Part shown: positions 1-9,362 of the stretch, in pieces
Numbering within the stretch: the first letter of the stretch is position 1
How the letters are laid out: each line of letters opens with the position of its first letter
Assembly (NCBI GenBank): GCA_024508855.1
Contig: JANINJ010000072.1
Span: 1 to 64,000, forward strand
Length of the DNA stretch: 64,000 nucleotides
Origin: Xanthobacteraceae bacterium
GTDB lineage: Bacteria > Pseudomonadota > Alphaproteobacteria > Rhizobiales > Xanthobacteraceae
Direction of reading: 5' to 3'
The notes under the pieces: generated by a model
The model's database searches: none
Told to the model about the DNA's origin: nothing
What the model saw: the letters and a program-made list of their open reading frames with translations, nothing else
Translations under genes and position numbers: made by a program

Positions 1-1576
1 GGGCGCGGATGACGCCGGACTGCTTCAACACGTCCTCATAGATCTTGTCGTTGCCGGCGAGCGCACCAGTGTGCGACGACGCCGCCTTCGCGCCGGCCGA
101 AGTGCGGCCGGCCTTCAGGACGATGACAGGCTTCTTCTTCGACACCCGCTTGGCGGCGTTGGCGAAGGCGCGACCGTCCTTCAGGTCTTCGCAATGCATG
201 GCGATGACGTTGGTGTTCTTATCCTGCTCGAAGAACGCCAGCAGATCATCCTCGTCGATGTCGGACTTGTTGCCGAGACCGACGATCGCGGAAACGCCCA
301 TCTTGGCCGAGCGCGAGAAGCCGATGATCGCCATGCCGATGCCGCCGGACTGCGACGACAGCGCCACCGAGCCCTTGACGTCGTATGCGGTGCAGAACGT
401 CGCGCAGAGATTGGCCGGCGTATAATAGAAGCCGTAGATGTTCGGCCCCATCATCCGGATGTCGTACTTTTTTCCGACCTCGACGATTTCCGCCTGCAAT
501 TCGGGCGCGCCCGCTTCGGCAAAGCCCGACGGGATCAGAACGGCGCCGGGAATTTTCTTCTCGCCGCATTCAGCCAGCGCGCCGGCAACGAACTTCGCCG
601 GGATCGCGAACACCGCGACGTCGATGACGCCGGGTACATCCTTCACGCTCTTGTAGGCCTTGTGGCCGAGGATATCGGCCGCCTTGGGATGGATCGGATA
701 GATCTCGCCCTTGTAGCCGCCGTTGATGAGGTTCTTCATCACCGAGTTGCCGATCTTGCCGTCTTCCGCCGACGCGCCGATCACGGCAACCGACTTCGGC
801 ATCATGATGCGGTTCATCGCTGCGACGATCTCGCTGTCGGGGCGCGGCGCAGGACGCGGCTTGTAATCGAAGTCGACGACGATGCGGACGTCGGCGGCGG
901 TCGCATCCTTCTTGGTCGCGAAAACCGGATTGAGATCGAGTTCGACGATTTCGGGGAAGTCGGTGACGAGCTGCGACACGTTGACGATGATATCGGCGAT
1001 CGCGTCGCGGTTGACCGGATCGCCGCCGCGCACGCCGTGCAGCATTTCCTTGGCCTGGATGCCGTCGAGCATCGACAGCGCATCGTCCTTGGTTGCCGGT
1101 GCGAGGCGGAAGGTGACGTCCTTCAACACTTCGACCAGAACGCCGCCGAGGCCGAAGGCCACCAGCTTGCCGAACGACCCATCGGTGATCGAGCCGACGA
1201 TGACTTCGGTACCGCCGGCCAGCATCTGCTGAACCTGGATGCCTTCGATCTTCGCGTCGGCCTTGTACTTCTTGGCGTTGGCGAGGATCGTCGCGTAAGT
1301 CTTTTCGGCGTCTGCCGCCGTTTTCACGCCGACCACCACGCCGCCGGCTTCGGTCTTGTGGAGAATGTCCGGCGAGACGATCTTCATCACCACCGGGAAG
1401 CCCATGTCGGTCGCGAGCTTTGCGGCGTCCGCCGCCGATGTCGCCACGGCCTCCTTCGGAACCGGAATGCCATAGGCATCGCACACCAGCTTGCCTTCGG
1501 GGGCCGTGAGGCTGGTCCGTTTGCTCGCCTTGACCTGATCGAGAACCTTGCGAACCGCGTCCTTTGAATGGGCCAT
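1..1576 (-). CDS. NDP-forming acyl-CoA synthetase (acetate-CoA ligase family), partial
   Basis: The reading frame opens at ATG 1574-1576, preceded by a strong AGGAGG ribosome site, and runs off the left edge, giving 525 codons. An ATP-grasp domain comes first (about residues 10-225), then a CoA-binding Rossmann domain (about 255-350, with VAVIGASAEDGKIGN), then a succinyl-CoA-ligase-like domain reaching SSHTGALAG near residue 500. This is the beta-alpha order of fused ADP-forming acyl-CoA synthetases, which make an acyl-CoA from acid, CoA and ATP. It is divergent from gntR, and operator A lies about 125 bp upstream, so it probably belongs to the oxalate regulon. Oxalate, formate or acetate are possible substrates; the sequence does not decide. 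Confidence 0.85.
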   Translation of the reverse strand, partial: MAHSKDAVRKVLDQVKASKRTSLTAPEGKLVCDAYGIPVPKEAVATSAADAAKLATDMGFPVVMKIVSPDILHKTEAGGVVVGVKTAADAEKTYATILANAKKYKADAKIEGIQVQQMLAGGTEVIVGSITDGSFGKLVAFGLGGVLVEVLKDVTFRLAPATKDDALSMLDGIQAKEMLHGVRGGDPVNRDAIADIIVNVSQLVTDFPEIVELDLNPVFATKKDATAADVRIVVDFDYKPRPAPRPDSEIVAAMNRIMMPKSVAVIGASAEDGKIGNSVMKNLINGGYKGEIYPIHPKAADILGHKAYKSVKDVPGVIDVAVFAIPAKFVAGALAECGEKKIPGAVLIPSGFAEAGAPELQAEIVEVGKKYDIRMMGPNIYGFYYTPANLCATFCTAYDVKGSVALSSQSGGIGMAIIGFSRSAKMGVSAIVGLGNKSDIDEDDLLAFFEQDKNTNVIAMHCEDLKDGRAFANAAKRVSKKKPVIVLKAGRTSAGAKAASSHTGALAGNDKIYEDVLKQSGVIRA

Positions 1577-1700
1577 TTATTTCCTCCTGTCGCCTTTTTG
1601 ACCTGGACTGCGAACCGCATGATCCACAGTGAGATTCGTTGCGCGCGGCATCTCACGCAGCCCGCCTCGAGCGGACAATATGAGGTGGAGCGCCTAAGTT

Positions 1701-1717
1701 TGGCATTTGGTATACCA
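1701..1717. promoter_or_regulatory. Ox operator A (TGGCAT-N5-ATACCA)
   Basis: TGGCATTTGGTATACCA is an inverted repeat of the half-site TGGYAT with a 5-bp spacer. It lies in the divergent control region, on the synthetase side. On the minus strand a TTGACA box (1733-1728) ends 10 bp before the operator. The central TTGGT is shared with operator B. Confidence 0.7.
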
Positions 1718-1781
1718 GAAGCAAACTTGTCAAGCCTGCAAAGACTTATAAACCGGCCAAAATCGCGCCGCCTTGACATGC

Positions 1782-1798
1782 TGGTATTTGGTATGCCA
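1782..1798. promoter_or_regulatory. Ox operator B (TGGTAT-N5-ATGCCA)
   Basis: TGGTATTTGGTATGCCA is a second copy of the TGGYAT-N5-ATRCCA palindrome. It begins 3 bp after a plus-strand TTGACA (1773-1778) and precedes gntR. A repressor bound here would cover the promoter of gntR-oxc-frc, which suggests autoregulation. Confidence 0.7.
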
Positions 1799-1855
1799 AA
1801 AACATAGCAGAAGATGGTTCTGCTTCCATACCCTCTTCGCCGGAGCAGATTGGTG

Positions 1856-2584
1856 ATGACCGCAGTGAAGCCAAACAGGGCACAGCCGATGACCGATTCT
1901 GACATTGCGATCGTCCGCATCGCACCCGAGACCAGTTTCAAGAACAAGGCGTACGAGGCGTTGAAAGAGGCCATCCTCAAGATGGACATCTACACGACGC
2001 CGGAACCGGTCATGCTCGACGAACGCGCATTGTCGGAACGTCTCGGCGTCAGCCGCACGCCGATCCGCGAAGCGATCGCGATGCTGGAGCAGGATGGCCT
2101 CGTCAAGACCGTGCCGCGCCGCGGCATCGTGGTGGTGCGCCGGACCAAGATGGAAATCGTCGACATGATCCGCGCTTGGGCGGCGCTCGAGAGCATGGCG
2201 GCACGTCTGATCACGACCACCGCGCGCAAGCGCGACATCTCGGCGCTCCGCAATTTCTTCAAGGATTTCGGCAAGGATCGCCTGCCGCAGGAGCATGTCG
2301 AGGAATATTCGAAGGCCAATATCGCGTTTCATCAGGCGCTGATTTCACTGAGCGAATCGCAGGTGCTGGTCGACATGACCAACGACGTTCTGCTGCACGT
2401 TCGCGGCTATCGGCAGTTGACGATCGGACGCGAGGAACGCCTTGCAGCCTCTCTGCCCGAGCACATGGCGATCATCGATGCGCTGGAAGAGCGCAAGACC
2501 GATCTCGCCGAGAAACTCGCCCGCGATCACACCCTCGGTCTTGCCGCCTACGTCGAGGCGCATGGCCAGGAGCTATTTTCCTAA
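1856..2584 (+). CDS. GntR-family transcriptional regulator (probable oxalate regulon regulator)
   Basis: The protein has an N-terminal winged helix-turn-helix of GntR type, with [22 protein letters not shown] as the recognition region, followed by an all-helical FCD-like ligand-binding domain ([20 protein letters not shown]). Possible starts are ATG 1814, ATG 1856 (GGAG 10 bp upstream) and ATG 1889 (231 aa); I prefer 1856, giving 242 aa, but this is not certain. It is 62 bp upstream of oxc in the same orientation. Operator B lies just upstream and five similar sites lie at neighbouring promoters, so it is the best candidate for the oxalate-responsive regulator. The actual ligand is not visible from sequence. 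Confidence 0.9.
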   Translation: MTAVKPNRAQPMTDSDIAIVRIAPETSFKNKAYEALKEAILKMDIYTTPEPVMLDERALSERLGVSRTPIREAIAMLEQDGLVKTVPRRGIVVVRRTKMEIVDMIRAWAALESMAARLITTTARKRDISALRNFFKDFGKDRLPQEHVEEYSKANIAFHQALISLSESQVLVDMTNDVLLHVRGYRQLTIGREERLAASLPEHMAIIDALEERKTDLAEKLARDHTLGLAAYVEAHGQELFS

Positions 2585-2646
2585 CTGAGACCAAAGCGTC
2601 AAAAGACGCGCTTCATCAACATCAAGAAACGTTCAGGGAGTATGCA

Positions 2647-4392
2647 ATGCTGAAGTCCGTAACGACACACGAAGCCACCGCCGCGGACGACGCAGAGCAG
2701 GAGCTGACCGACGGCTTCAATCTCATGATCGATGCGCTCAAGCTCAACGGTCTCGATACGATCTATGGCGTGCCCGGCATTCCGATCACCGACTTCGGCC
2801 GCATGGCACAGGCCGCGGGCATCCGCGTCATCTCGTTCCGTCACGAACAGAACGCCGGCAACGCCGCCGCCATCGCGGGCTTCCTGACCAAGAAGCCCGG
2901 CATCTGCCTTACCGTGTCGGCGCCCGGCTTCCTCAACGGCCTGACCGCGCTCGCCAACGCCACCACCAACTGTTTCCCGATGATCCTGATCTCGGGCTCC
3001 TCGGAGCGCGAAATCGTCGACCTGCAGCAGGGCGACTACGAAGAGATGGATCAGCTCGCCATTGCCAAGCCGCTGTGCAAGGCGGCGTTCCGCGTGCTGC
3101 ATGCGCAGGATATCGGCATCGGCCTCGCACGCGCGATCCGCGCCGCCGTGTCGGGACGTCCGGGCGGCGTCTATCTCGATCTTCCGGGCAAGCTGTTCGG
3201 CCAGGTGATGGACGCGCAGGCCGGCACCAAATCGCTGGTCAAGGTGATCGACGCGGCTCCGGCGCAAATCCCCGCCCCCGCTGCGGTCAAGCGCGCGCTC
3301 GACGTGCTCAAGAGCGCCAAGCGTCCGCTGATCATTCTCGGCAAGGGCGCAGCCTATGCGCAGGCCGACGACGAGATCCGCGCGCTGGTCGAGAAGAGCG
3401 GCATTCCGTTCCTGCCGATGAGCATGGCCAAGGGCCTGCTGCCCGACACGCATCCGCTGTGCGCCGGCGCGGCCCGCTCCACCGTGCTGAAAGATTCCGA
3501 CGTCGTCATGCTGATCGGCGCGCGGCTGAACTGGCTGCTGTCGCACGGCAAGGGCAAGAGCTGGGGCGACGCACCGAAGAAGTTCATCCAGATCGATATC
3601 GAGCCGAAGGAAATGGACAGCAACGTCGAGATCGTGGCCCCGGTGGTCGGCGATGTCGGCTCCTGCGTCTCCGCGCTGCTTGAAGTCATCAACGCCGGCT
3701 GGTCTCCCCCGCCCGCTGAATGGACCGGCGCTGTCAGCAAGAAGCGCGAAGACAACGTCGCCAAGATGGCGCCGAAGCTGATGAACAATAACTCGCCGAT
3801 GGACTATCACGGCGCGCTCGGCGCATTGCGTACCATCGTCAAGGAGCGTCCCGACGCTATTCTCGTCAACGAAGGCGCCAACACGCTCGATCTCGCGCGC
3901 GGCATCATCGACATGTATCAGCCGCGCAAGCGTCTCGACGTCGGCACCTGGGGCGTCATGGGTATCGGCATGGGCTTTGCGATCGCAGCCGCGATCGAAA
4001 CCGGCAAGCCAGTGCTCGCGGTCGAGGGCGACTCGGCCTTCGGCTTCTCGGGCATGGAGGTCGAAACGATCTGCCGGTACAACCTGCCGGTCTGCGTCGT
4101 CATCTTCAACAACGACGGCATCTATCGTGGCACCGACGTCAACCCGAGCGGCGGTTCGGACGTTGCGCCGACCGTGTTCGTCAAGGGCTCGCGCTACGAC
4201 AAGATGATGGAAGCCTTCGGCGGCGTCGGCGTCAACGTCACGACACCGGACGAACTGAAGCGCGCAGTCAATGCAGCGATGGATTCCGGCAAGCCGACCC
4301 TCATCAACGCGGTAATCGATCCGGCTGCCGGCAGCGAAAGCGGCCGCATCGGCAATCTCAATCCGCAGAGCAAGCTGAGCAAGAAAAAATAA
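2647..4392 (+). CDS. oxc: Oxalyl-CoA decarboxylase
   Basis: This 581-residue thiamine-diphosphate enzyme splits oxalyl-CoA into formyl-CoA and CO2 in the cytoplasm; the family is usually about 565-580 aa. The activating glutamate of the ThDP site is E67 in [11 protein letters not shown]. The metal/ThDP motif runs from GDSAFGFSG (G461) to NN at 488-489, and [12 protein letters not shown] (residues 39-50) is typical of this family. The start ATG follows AGGGAG. It lies downstream of gntR and upstream of frc, with no operator of its own, so it is probably read from the gntR promoter. Confidence 0.96.
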   Translation: MLKSVTTHEATAADDAEQELTDGFNLMIDALKLNGLDTIYGVPGIPITDFGRMAQAAGIRVISFRHEQNAGNAAAIAGFLTKKPGICLTVSAPGFLNGLTALANATTNCFPMILISGSSEREIVDLQQGDYEEMDQLAIAKPLCKAAFRVLHAQDIGIGLARAIRAAVSGRPGGVYLDLPGKLFGQVMDAQAGTKSLVKVIDAAPAQIPAPAAVKRALDVLKSAKRPLIILGKGAAYAQADDEIRALVEKSGIPFLPMSMAKGLLPDTHPLCAGAARSTVLKDSDVVMLIGARLNWLLSHGKGKSWGDAPKKFIQIDIEPKEMDSNVEIVAPVVGDVGSCVSALLEVINAGWSPPPAEWTGAVSKKREDNVAKMAPKLMNNNSPMDYHGALGALRTIVKERPDAILVNEGANTLDLARGIIDMYQPRKRLDVGTWGVMGIGMGFAIAAAIETGKPVLAVEGDSAFGFSGMEVETICRYNLPVCVVIFNNDGIYRGTDVNPSGGSDVAPTVFVKGSRYDKMMEAFGGVGVNVTTPDELKRAVNAAMDSGKPTLINAVIDPAAGSESGRIGNLNPQSKLSKKK

Positions 4393-4530
4393 CACGACGA
4401 ACAACCGGACGCCGGGCAAAACGCCCGGCTCCGGCAAACAGGCGACAGGCGAACAACAAGTTTGGATGGGTCTTGCGATCCATCTCTTTCCTTCCTGGAT
4501 GACAGGAACAGCGTAGACGGGAGCAAGATC

Positions 4531-5808
4531 ATGACAAAGGCGCTTGAGGGCGTTCGTATTCTCGATTTCACCCATGTCCAGTCCGGACCAACCTGCACGC
4601 AGTTGCTCGCGTGGTTCGGTGCGGACGTCATCAAGGTGGAGCGCCCCGGCGTCGGCGATATCACGCGCGGCCAGCTGGTCGACGTCAAGGGCGCGGATTC
4701 GCTCTACTTCACGATGCTCAATCACAACAAGCGATCGATCACCGTCGACAGCAAGAACCCTCAGGGCAAGCGCGTCATCGAAGAGCTGATCAAGACCTGC
4801 GACGTGATGGTCGAGAATTTCGCCCCCGGCGCACTCGACCGCATGGGCTTCACCTGGGAGCACATCTCGAGCATCAATCCGCGGATCATCGTCGCCTCGA
4901 TCAAGGGCTTCGGTCCCGGCCCCTATGAGGATTGCAAGGTCTACGAGAACGTCGCCCAGTGCACCGGCGGCTCCGCCTCGACCACGGGTTTCCGTGACGG
5001 CCTGCCGCTCGTGACCGGCGCGCAGATCGGCGATTCCGGCACCGGCTTGCATCTCGCCCTGGGCATTGTCACCGCGCTCTATCAACGCACCCATTCCGGC
5101 AAGGGCCAGCGCGTCAGCGTGGCGATGCAGGACAGCGTGCTCAACCTTTGCCGCGTCAAGCTGCGCGATCAGCAGCGTCTCAAGGCTGGCCCGCTGACCG
5201 AGTACAGTCAGTACGGCGAAGGCATTCCCTTCGGCGACGCGACGCCGCGCGCGGGGAACGATTCCGGTGGCGGTCAGCCCGGCCGCATCCTGAAGTGCAA
5301 GGGCTGGGAGAACGATCCCAACGCCTACATCTACTTCATCACGCAGGCGCCGGTCTGGGAGAAGATCTGCGACGTCATCGGCGAGCCGGGCTGGAAAACC
5401 CATCCCGATTACGCCAAGCCGATAGCGCGCCTGCCGCGGCTCAACGAGATCTTCGCGCGGATCGAACAGTGGACCATGACCAAGACCAAGTTCGAGGCCA
5501 TGGATATCCTGAACAAGGATGACATTCCGTGCGGCCCGATCCTGTCGATGAAGGAACTGGCGGAAGATGCATCGCTGCGCGAGACCGGCACCGTCGTCGA
5601 AGTCGACCACCCGACCCGCGGCGCGTATCTCTCGGTCGGAAACCCGATCAAGCTGTCGGACAGCCCGGCCGAGGTGAAGCGTTCACCGCTGCTCGGCGAG
5701 CACACCGACGAGATCCTGCGCCAAGTGCTGGGCTTCAGCGATCATCAGGTCGCGGAAATCCATGACTCGGGCGCGCTGGATCCGCCGCGGAAGGTTGCAG
5801 CCGAATAA
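4531..5808 (+). CDS. frc: Formyl-CoA:oxalate CoA-transferase
   Basis: This 425-residue CaiB/BaiF (class III) CoA-transferase moves CoA from formyl-CoA to oxalate, feeding Oxc and releasing formate. The N-terminus has the family signature ([20 protein letters not shown], then [10 protein letters not shown]). The catalytic aspartate is D168 in IGDSGTG, matching Asp169 of the Oxalobacter enzyme. Length agrees with the family (about 428). The start ATG follows GGGAGCAAG. The gap to oxc is 138 bp with no operator and no clear terminator, and a strong terminator follows frc, so gntR-oxc-frc is probably one transcription unit. Confidence 0.96.
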   Translation: MTKALEGVRILDFTHVQSGPTCTQLLAWFGADVIKVERPGVGDITRGQLVDVKGADSLYFTMLNHNKRSITVDSKNPQGKRVIEELIKTCDVMVENFAPGALDRMGFTWEHISSINPRIIVASIKGFGPGPYEDCKVYENVAQCTGGSASTTGFRDGLPLVTGAQIGDSGTGLHLALGIVTALYQRTHSGKGQRVSVAMQDSVLNLCRVKLRDQQRLKAGPLTEYSQYGEGIPFGDATPRAGNDSGGGQPGRILKCKGWENDPNAYIYFITQAPVWEKICDVIGEPGWKTHPDYAKPIARLPRLNEIFARIEQWTMTKTKFEAMDILNKDDIPCGPILSMKELAEDASLRETGTVVEVDHPTRGAYLSVGNPIKLSDSPAEVKRSPLLGEHTDEILRQVLGFSDHQVAEIHDSGALDPPRKVAAE

Positions 5809-5832
5809 CATTGTTGCACGACCGAAGCTCAG

Positions 5833-5862
5833 GGCCGCCGGACATTCCGGCGGCCTTTTTCT
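5833..5862 (+). terminator. Rho-independent terminator after frc
   Basis: A 9-bp perfect stem (GGCCGCCGG / CCGGCGGCC) with loop ACATT is followed by TTTTTCTT, 24 bp after the frc stop. Confidence 0.9.
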
Positions 5863-5930
5863 TGGCCGGACGCGACCCATGTTGCGATGCGAAAGGTACG
5901 ATGCTGCTATGCAAACAAACCCATTGTATC

Positions 5931-5947
5931 TGGTATCTGGTATACAT
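5931..5947. promoter_or_regulatory. Ox operator C (TGGTAT-N5-ATACAT)
   Basis: TGGTATCTGGTATACAT matches the operator in its left half and in four of six positions of its right half. An overlapping TTGTAT-N17-TAAAAC (5924-5952) could be the promoter. It lies 47 bp upstream of the 45-residue ORF. Confidence 0.6.
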
Positions 5948-5993
5948 AAAACAGGCCTCAGGTAATGGCATCGTCATTCAAGAGGAACCTTCC

Positions 5994-6131
5994 ATGTCCC
6001 ACACTGCTTCTTCGACTTTCGCTCCCTCCTCGGGTTTCTTCAGCCGTCTGATGGCTTCGGTCGACCGCCTGCTGATGGCCTGGCACCACATCTCCACCCG
6101 CAACGGCGACGTTCCGCGCTTCGGTCTCTGA
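5994..6131 (+). CDS. Small protein of 45 aa in the oxalate regulon
   Basis: The ORF opens at ATG 5994 after an AGAGGAAC ribosome site and encodes 45 residues, starting MSHTASSTFAPSSGFF and ending STRNGDVPRFGL. The middle (FFSRLMASVDRLLMAW) could form an amphipathic helix; there is no cysteine and no clear signal peptide. I do not recognise a characterised family. It has its own operator (C) upstream and its own strong terminator downstream, so it is a stand-alone transcript under the same apparent control as oxc-frc. The good ribosome site, own promoter and own terminator argue that it is real. Its function is unknown. Confidence 0.7.
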   Translation: MSHTASSTFAPSSGFFSRLMASVDRLLMAWHHISTRNGDVPRFGL

Positions 6132-6177
6132 TAAACCGCTCGTTTATCCCGCCACGGGATGCTAGCTTCCGTTACGT

Positions 6178-6210
6178 AAATGGCCCCGGATTGCCGGGGC
6201 CATTTCGTTT
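6178..6210 (+). terminator. Rho-independent terminator after the 45-aa ORF
   Basis: AAATGGCCCCGG and CCGGGGCCATTT form a 12-bp stem around ATTG, followed by CGTTT. It ends the small transcript and insulates the antiporter gene. Confidence 0.88.
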
Positions 6211-6290
6211 GAGCGCACGTAGTTGTCCCCTGTCGTACTGCGACATAATCTCACACCCCCCGTCTCTCCCGCGCATCGCTATTGCTTCGC

Positions 6291-6307
6291 TGGCATATCG
6301 CATACCA
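6291..6307. promoter_or_regulatory. Ox operator D (TGGCAT-N5-ATACCA)
   Basis: TGGCATATCGCATACCA is a perfect match to the TGGYAT-N5-ATRCCA palindrome, 53 bp upstream of the first antiporter start codon. Confidence 0.72.
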
Positions 6308-6359
6308 AGATGCGCCGGCAACGCTCGCCATCCAAACAGAGCGAGCCTCGGGAGGAACG

Positions 6360-7646
6360 ATGACAGACACTGTGCACGGAGCGGCTCCGGCCGCCGGACG
6401 CGTCAGCGACGCCTATCGCTGGACCCAATTGGCCATCGGCGTCGGCGCCATGGTGATGATCGCGAACTACCAGTACGGCTGGACCTTCTTCGTCCCCGAC
6501 ATTCAGAAAAAATTCGGCTGGGATCGCGCCTCGATCCAGTGGGCCTTCACGCTGTTCGTCCTGTTTGAGACCTGGCTCGTTCCGGTCGAGGGCTGGTTCG
6601 TCGACAAATACGGCCCGCGTCTTGTCGTCCTGTTCGGTGGCATTCTTTGCGGGGTCGGTTGGGCGATCAATTCCTATGCAACCAGCCTCGGCGGATTCTA
6701 TCTTGGAATGATCATCGCCGGCATCGGCGCAGGCGCGGTCTACGGCACGTGTGTCGGCAACGCGCTGAAATGGTTTCCGGACAAGCGCGGCCTCGCGGCG
6801 GGAATAACCGCCGCCGGTTTCGGCGCAGGCTCGGCTCTGACCGTTGCTCCGATCCAGGCCATGATCAGTTCATCCGGCTTCCAGAGCACCTTCCTTGCAT
6901 TCGGCCTCGGCCAGGGAATCGTTGTCATGATTCTCGCCTTCTTCCTCTTTGCCCCGAAGGCAGGACAGGTACCGGCAGCAGTGCAAAACGCAACGCTCGT
7001 CCAGAGCCGGCGGGACTACGCGCCGACCGAAGTCATCCGCCATCCGATCTTCTGGCTGATGTACTTCATGTTCGTCATCGTCGGTGCCGGCGGCCTGCTG
7101 GTGACGGCGAACCTCAAGCCGATTGCAGCCGATTGGAAGATCGCCAACATCAATGTGACGATCATGGCCGTCACCATGACCACTGTGACGTTTGCCGCCA
7201 CCATCGATCGAGTCCTCAATGGACTGACCCGTCCGTTCTTCGGCTGGATATCGGACAAGATCGGCCGCGAGAACACGATGTTCATCGCTTTCGGTCTCGA
7301 AGGAATCGGCATCTACGCGCTTTACCTGTTCGGAAAGGATCCGATATGGTTCGTGGTGCTGTCAGGCTTCGTGTTCTTCGCCTGGGGTGAGATCTATTCG
7401 CTCTTCCCGTCCACTTGCACCGATACGTTCGGCGCAAAATTCGCCACCACCAATGCCGGTCTGCTCTACACCGCAAAGGGAACGGCATCTCTGCTGGTCC
7501 CGATCGGAAACTACATGCAGCAGTCGAGCGGATCGTGGGACAATGTGTTCCTGATTGCGGCTGCCGCCAACATTCTGGCGTCGCTGCTTGCGATCGTGGT
7601 GCTCAAGCCCTGGCGCAAGATGGTAGTCGCGAAAGCACAGATATGA
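6360..7646 (+). CDS. oxlT: OxlT-like oxalate:formate antiporter (MFS), copy 1
   Basis: This 428-residue major facilitator protein has about 12 membrane segments and opens at ATG 6360 after GGGAGGAACG. Two charged residues that in Oxalobacter OxlT lie inside the translocation path (Arg272 and Lys355) are matched by R291 (TRPFFGW) and K373 (LYTAKG), with nearly the same spacing. The expected role is exchange of external oxalate for internal formate across the inner membrane. It has its own operator (D) and terminator. It is clearly paralogous to the next gene (shared TCVGNA-KWFPD and AAGFGAG motifs). Another dicarboxylate substrate cannot be excluded. Confidence 0.9.
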   Translation: MTDTVHGAAPAAGRVSDAYRWTQLAIGVGAMVMIANYQYGWTFFVPDIQKKFGWDRASIQWAFTLFVLFETWLVPVEGWFVDKYGPRLVVLFGGILCGVGWAINSYATSLGGFYLGMIIAGIGAGAVYGTCVGNALKWFPDKRGLAAGITAAGFGAGSALTVAPIQAMISSSGFQSTFLAFGLGQGIVVMILAFFLFAPKAGQVPAAVQNATLVQSRRDYAPTEVIRHPIFWLMYFMFVIVGAGGLLVTANLKPIAADWKIANINVTIMAVTMTTVTFAATIDRVLNGLTRPFFGWISDKIGRENTMFIAFGLEGIGIYALYLFGKDPIWFVVLSGFVFFAWGEIYSLFPSTCTDTFGAKFATTNAGLLYTAKGTASLLVPIGNYMQQSSGSWDNVFLIAAAANILASLLAIVVLKPWRKMVVAKAQI

Positions 7647-7680
7647 AGTAGCGCCATCACCGCATAGCGATCGGACAATC

Positions 7681-7715
7681 GCGCCCATCCCGTCCGGGAT
7701 GGGCGCTTTTGTTTG
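7681..7715 (+). terminator. Rho-independent terminator after antiporter 1
   Basis: GCGCCCATCCCG and CGGGATGGGCGC form a long stem around a very short loop, followed by TTTTGTTT. Confidence 0.88.
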
Positions 7716-7847
7716 GGCATGCGCCGCGTGCGCCCGCAAAACATCTCCCGCCGCTTACATCGGAAAATCGTGCGTGCCAATCCTGCGCGCGACGAGGTAT
7801 TGCCAGGCTGGGAGGGTTCAAAGAGGACAAAGTTCCGGCTTGCATCT

Positions 7848-7864
7848 TGGAATATATTATACCA
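7848..7864. promoter_or_regulatory. Ox operator E (TGGAAT-N5-ATACCA)
   Basis: TGGAATATATTATACCA differs from the consensus at one half-site position. It lies 57 bp upstream of the second antiporter. Confidence 0.68.
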
Positions 7865-7921
7865 GACTTCTTCCGCGACATTTAAGCGCAGTGGTAAAAT
7901 AGCGCACCCCGGGAGGAAACA

Positions 7922-9214
7922 TTGAGCGACACAGCAAGCGCGAGAGTCTCCAACAGCTTTCGTTGGATGCAATTGATCATCGGCCTCATCTGCATGGCGA
8001 CGATCGCCAACCTGCAGTACGGCTGGACCTACTTCGTCGGCCCCATGGCCAAGGCGCACTCTTGGGAAGTCGCCAAGATCCAGATTGCCTTCAGCATCTT
8101 CATCGCGCTCGAGACGTGGCTAACTCCTCTCGAAGGATGGATCGTGGATTCGCTTGGACCGCGCGGTCCGAAGCTCGCGGTCGCCTTTGGCGCGATCTTC
8201 GGTTCGGCAGGCTGGCTCATCAACTCGATGGCGACGTCGCTTGAGATGCTCTATGTCGGCGCCGCGCTGTCGGGCGTCGGCGCGGGCGCGATCTACGCAA
8301 CCTGTGTCGGCAACGCCGTCAAATGGTTTCCGGATCGCCGCGGGCTCGCCGTTGGTCTGACGGCCGCAGGATTCGGCGCCGGCGCAGCCGTGACCGTCAT
8401 TCCGATCCAGAAGATGATCGCATCGTCCGGTTATGCGGCGACGTTCTTCTGGTTCGCGATCGGCCAGGGCATCATCATTTTCGTTCTGGCGTGGCTGCTC
8501 CGCCCGCCGGTGTCCGGTGAAGTACCCTCCGCCTCGGCGGTGAAGGTCCTGCAGTCGAAGACCAGCAGCACGCCGGGGCAAATGCTCCGTTCGCCAGTGT
8601 TCTGGCTGCTCTACCTGATGTTCGTGATGGTTTCGGCCAGCGGACTCATGGTGGCGGCGCAGATCTCGCTCATCGCAAAAGACTACGGCGTCGCTCAATC
8701 CGTCATCCTGTTCGGCGCAACGACCATGATCGTGTCCGGCGTCATCGACAATCTGGCGAACGGCGGCGCACGGCCCTTCTTCGGATGGGTCTCCGATCAG
8801 ATCGGCCGTGAATTCACGATGGCAATCGCATTCACCGCGGGTGGCTGTGCGTTCTGGCTCCTGAGCATGGCAGGCACGACCCCATGGACCTTCGTGATCT
8901 GTGCGGCGCTGATCTTCTTCACCTGGGGTGAGATCTTCAGCCTGTTTCCCTCAACCTGCACCGATATGTTCGGGCCCAAATACGCCACGACCAATACCGC
9001 GCTGCTCTACACCGCGAAGGGGCTCTCGGCCTTCCTGGTGCCGATTGCGAACATCCTGAAGTCGCACACAGGCAGCTGGCACGCGGTTTTCGTGGTCGCA
9101 GCGGTGATGAACTTCGCGGTCGTGGCGCTGGCACTGTTCGTGGTCCGCCCGATGCGGATCTCGATCAATGCCGCTGAGAACCAGAGCGCACTCGGCGGGG
9201 CTCCTGCCGAATGA
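7922..9214 (+). CDS. oxlT: OxlT-like oxalate:formate antiporter (MFS), copy 2
   Basis: This 430-residue MFS transporter probably begins with TTG at 7922, because a strong GGGAGGAAAC ribosome site ends just before it. R284 (ARPFFGW) and K366 (LYTAKG) match the substrate-path charges of OxlT, spaced as in copy 1. It shares most motifs with copy 1 but the loop after segment 6 is quite different. It has its own operator (E) and terminator, so the two carriers can be expressed separately. Division of labour (affinity or substrate) is possible but not visible in the sequence. Confidence 0.88.
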   Translation: MSDTASARVSNSFRWMQLIIGLICMATIANLQYGWTYFVGPMAKAHSWEVAKIQIAFSIFIALETWLTPLEGWIVDSLGPRGPKLAVAFGAIFGSAGWLINSMATSLEMLYVGAALSGVGAGAIYATCVGNAVKWFPDRRGLAVGLTAAGFGAGAAVTVIPIQKMIASSGYAATFFWFAIGQGIIIFVLAWLLRPPVSGEVPSASAVKVLQSKTSSTPGQMLRSPVFWLLYLMFVMVSASGLMVAAQISLIAKDYGVAQSVILFGATTMIVSGVIDNLANGGARPFFGWVSDQIGREFTMAIAFTAGGCAFWLLSMAGTTPWTFVICAALIFFTWGEIFSLFPSTCTDMFGPKYATTNTALLYTAKGLSAFLVPIANILKSHTGSWHAVFVVAAVMNFAVVALALFVVRPMRISINAAENQSALGGAPAE

Positions 9215-9259
9215 ACTGAGATGAAAGCGCGCCGATCTGCGCGCTCGATCTGAAACCAC

Positions 9260-9289
9260 AAAGGGCGCCTTCGGGCGCCCTTTTCTTTT
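9260..9289 (+). terminator. Rho-independent terminator after antiporter 2
   Basis: AAAGGGCGCC and GGCGCCCTTT pair around a TTCG tetraloop, followed by TCTTTTG. This is a strong hairpin. Confidence 0.9.
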
Positions 9290-9362
9290 GTCACCTGCTT
9301 TCCTTTTGCCACCTGCTTTTTTCGAAAGCCTTCGACGAACGACGCATAAAGCGTTTGACAAT

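Noticed and set aside
71-1567. Plus-strand open frame of 498 codons
   Set aside because: It lies antisense to the acyl-CoA synthetase, which has the ribosome site, domains and start.
2599-5610. Minus-strand open frame of 1003 codons opposite oxc and frc
   Set aside because: It runs antisense to two certain genes, is rich in Asp, Arg and Ala as expected from the complement of GC-biased codons, and matches no family. It is a by-product of high GC.
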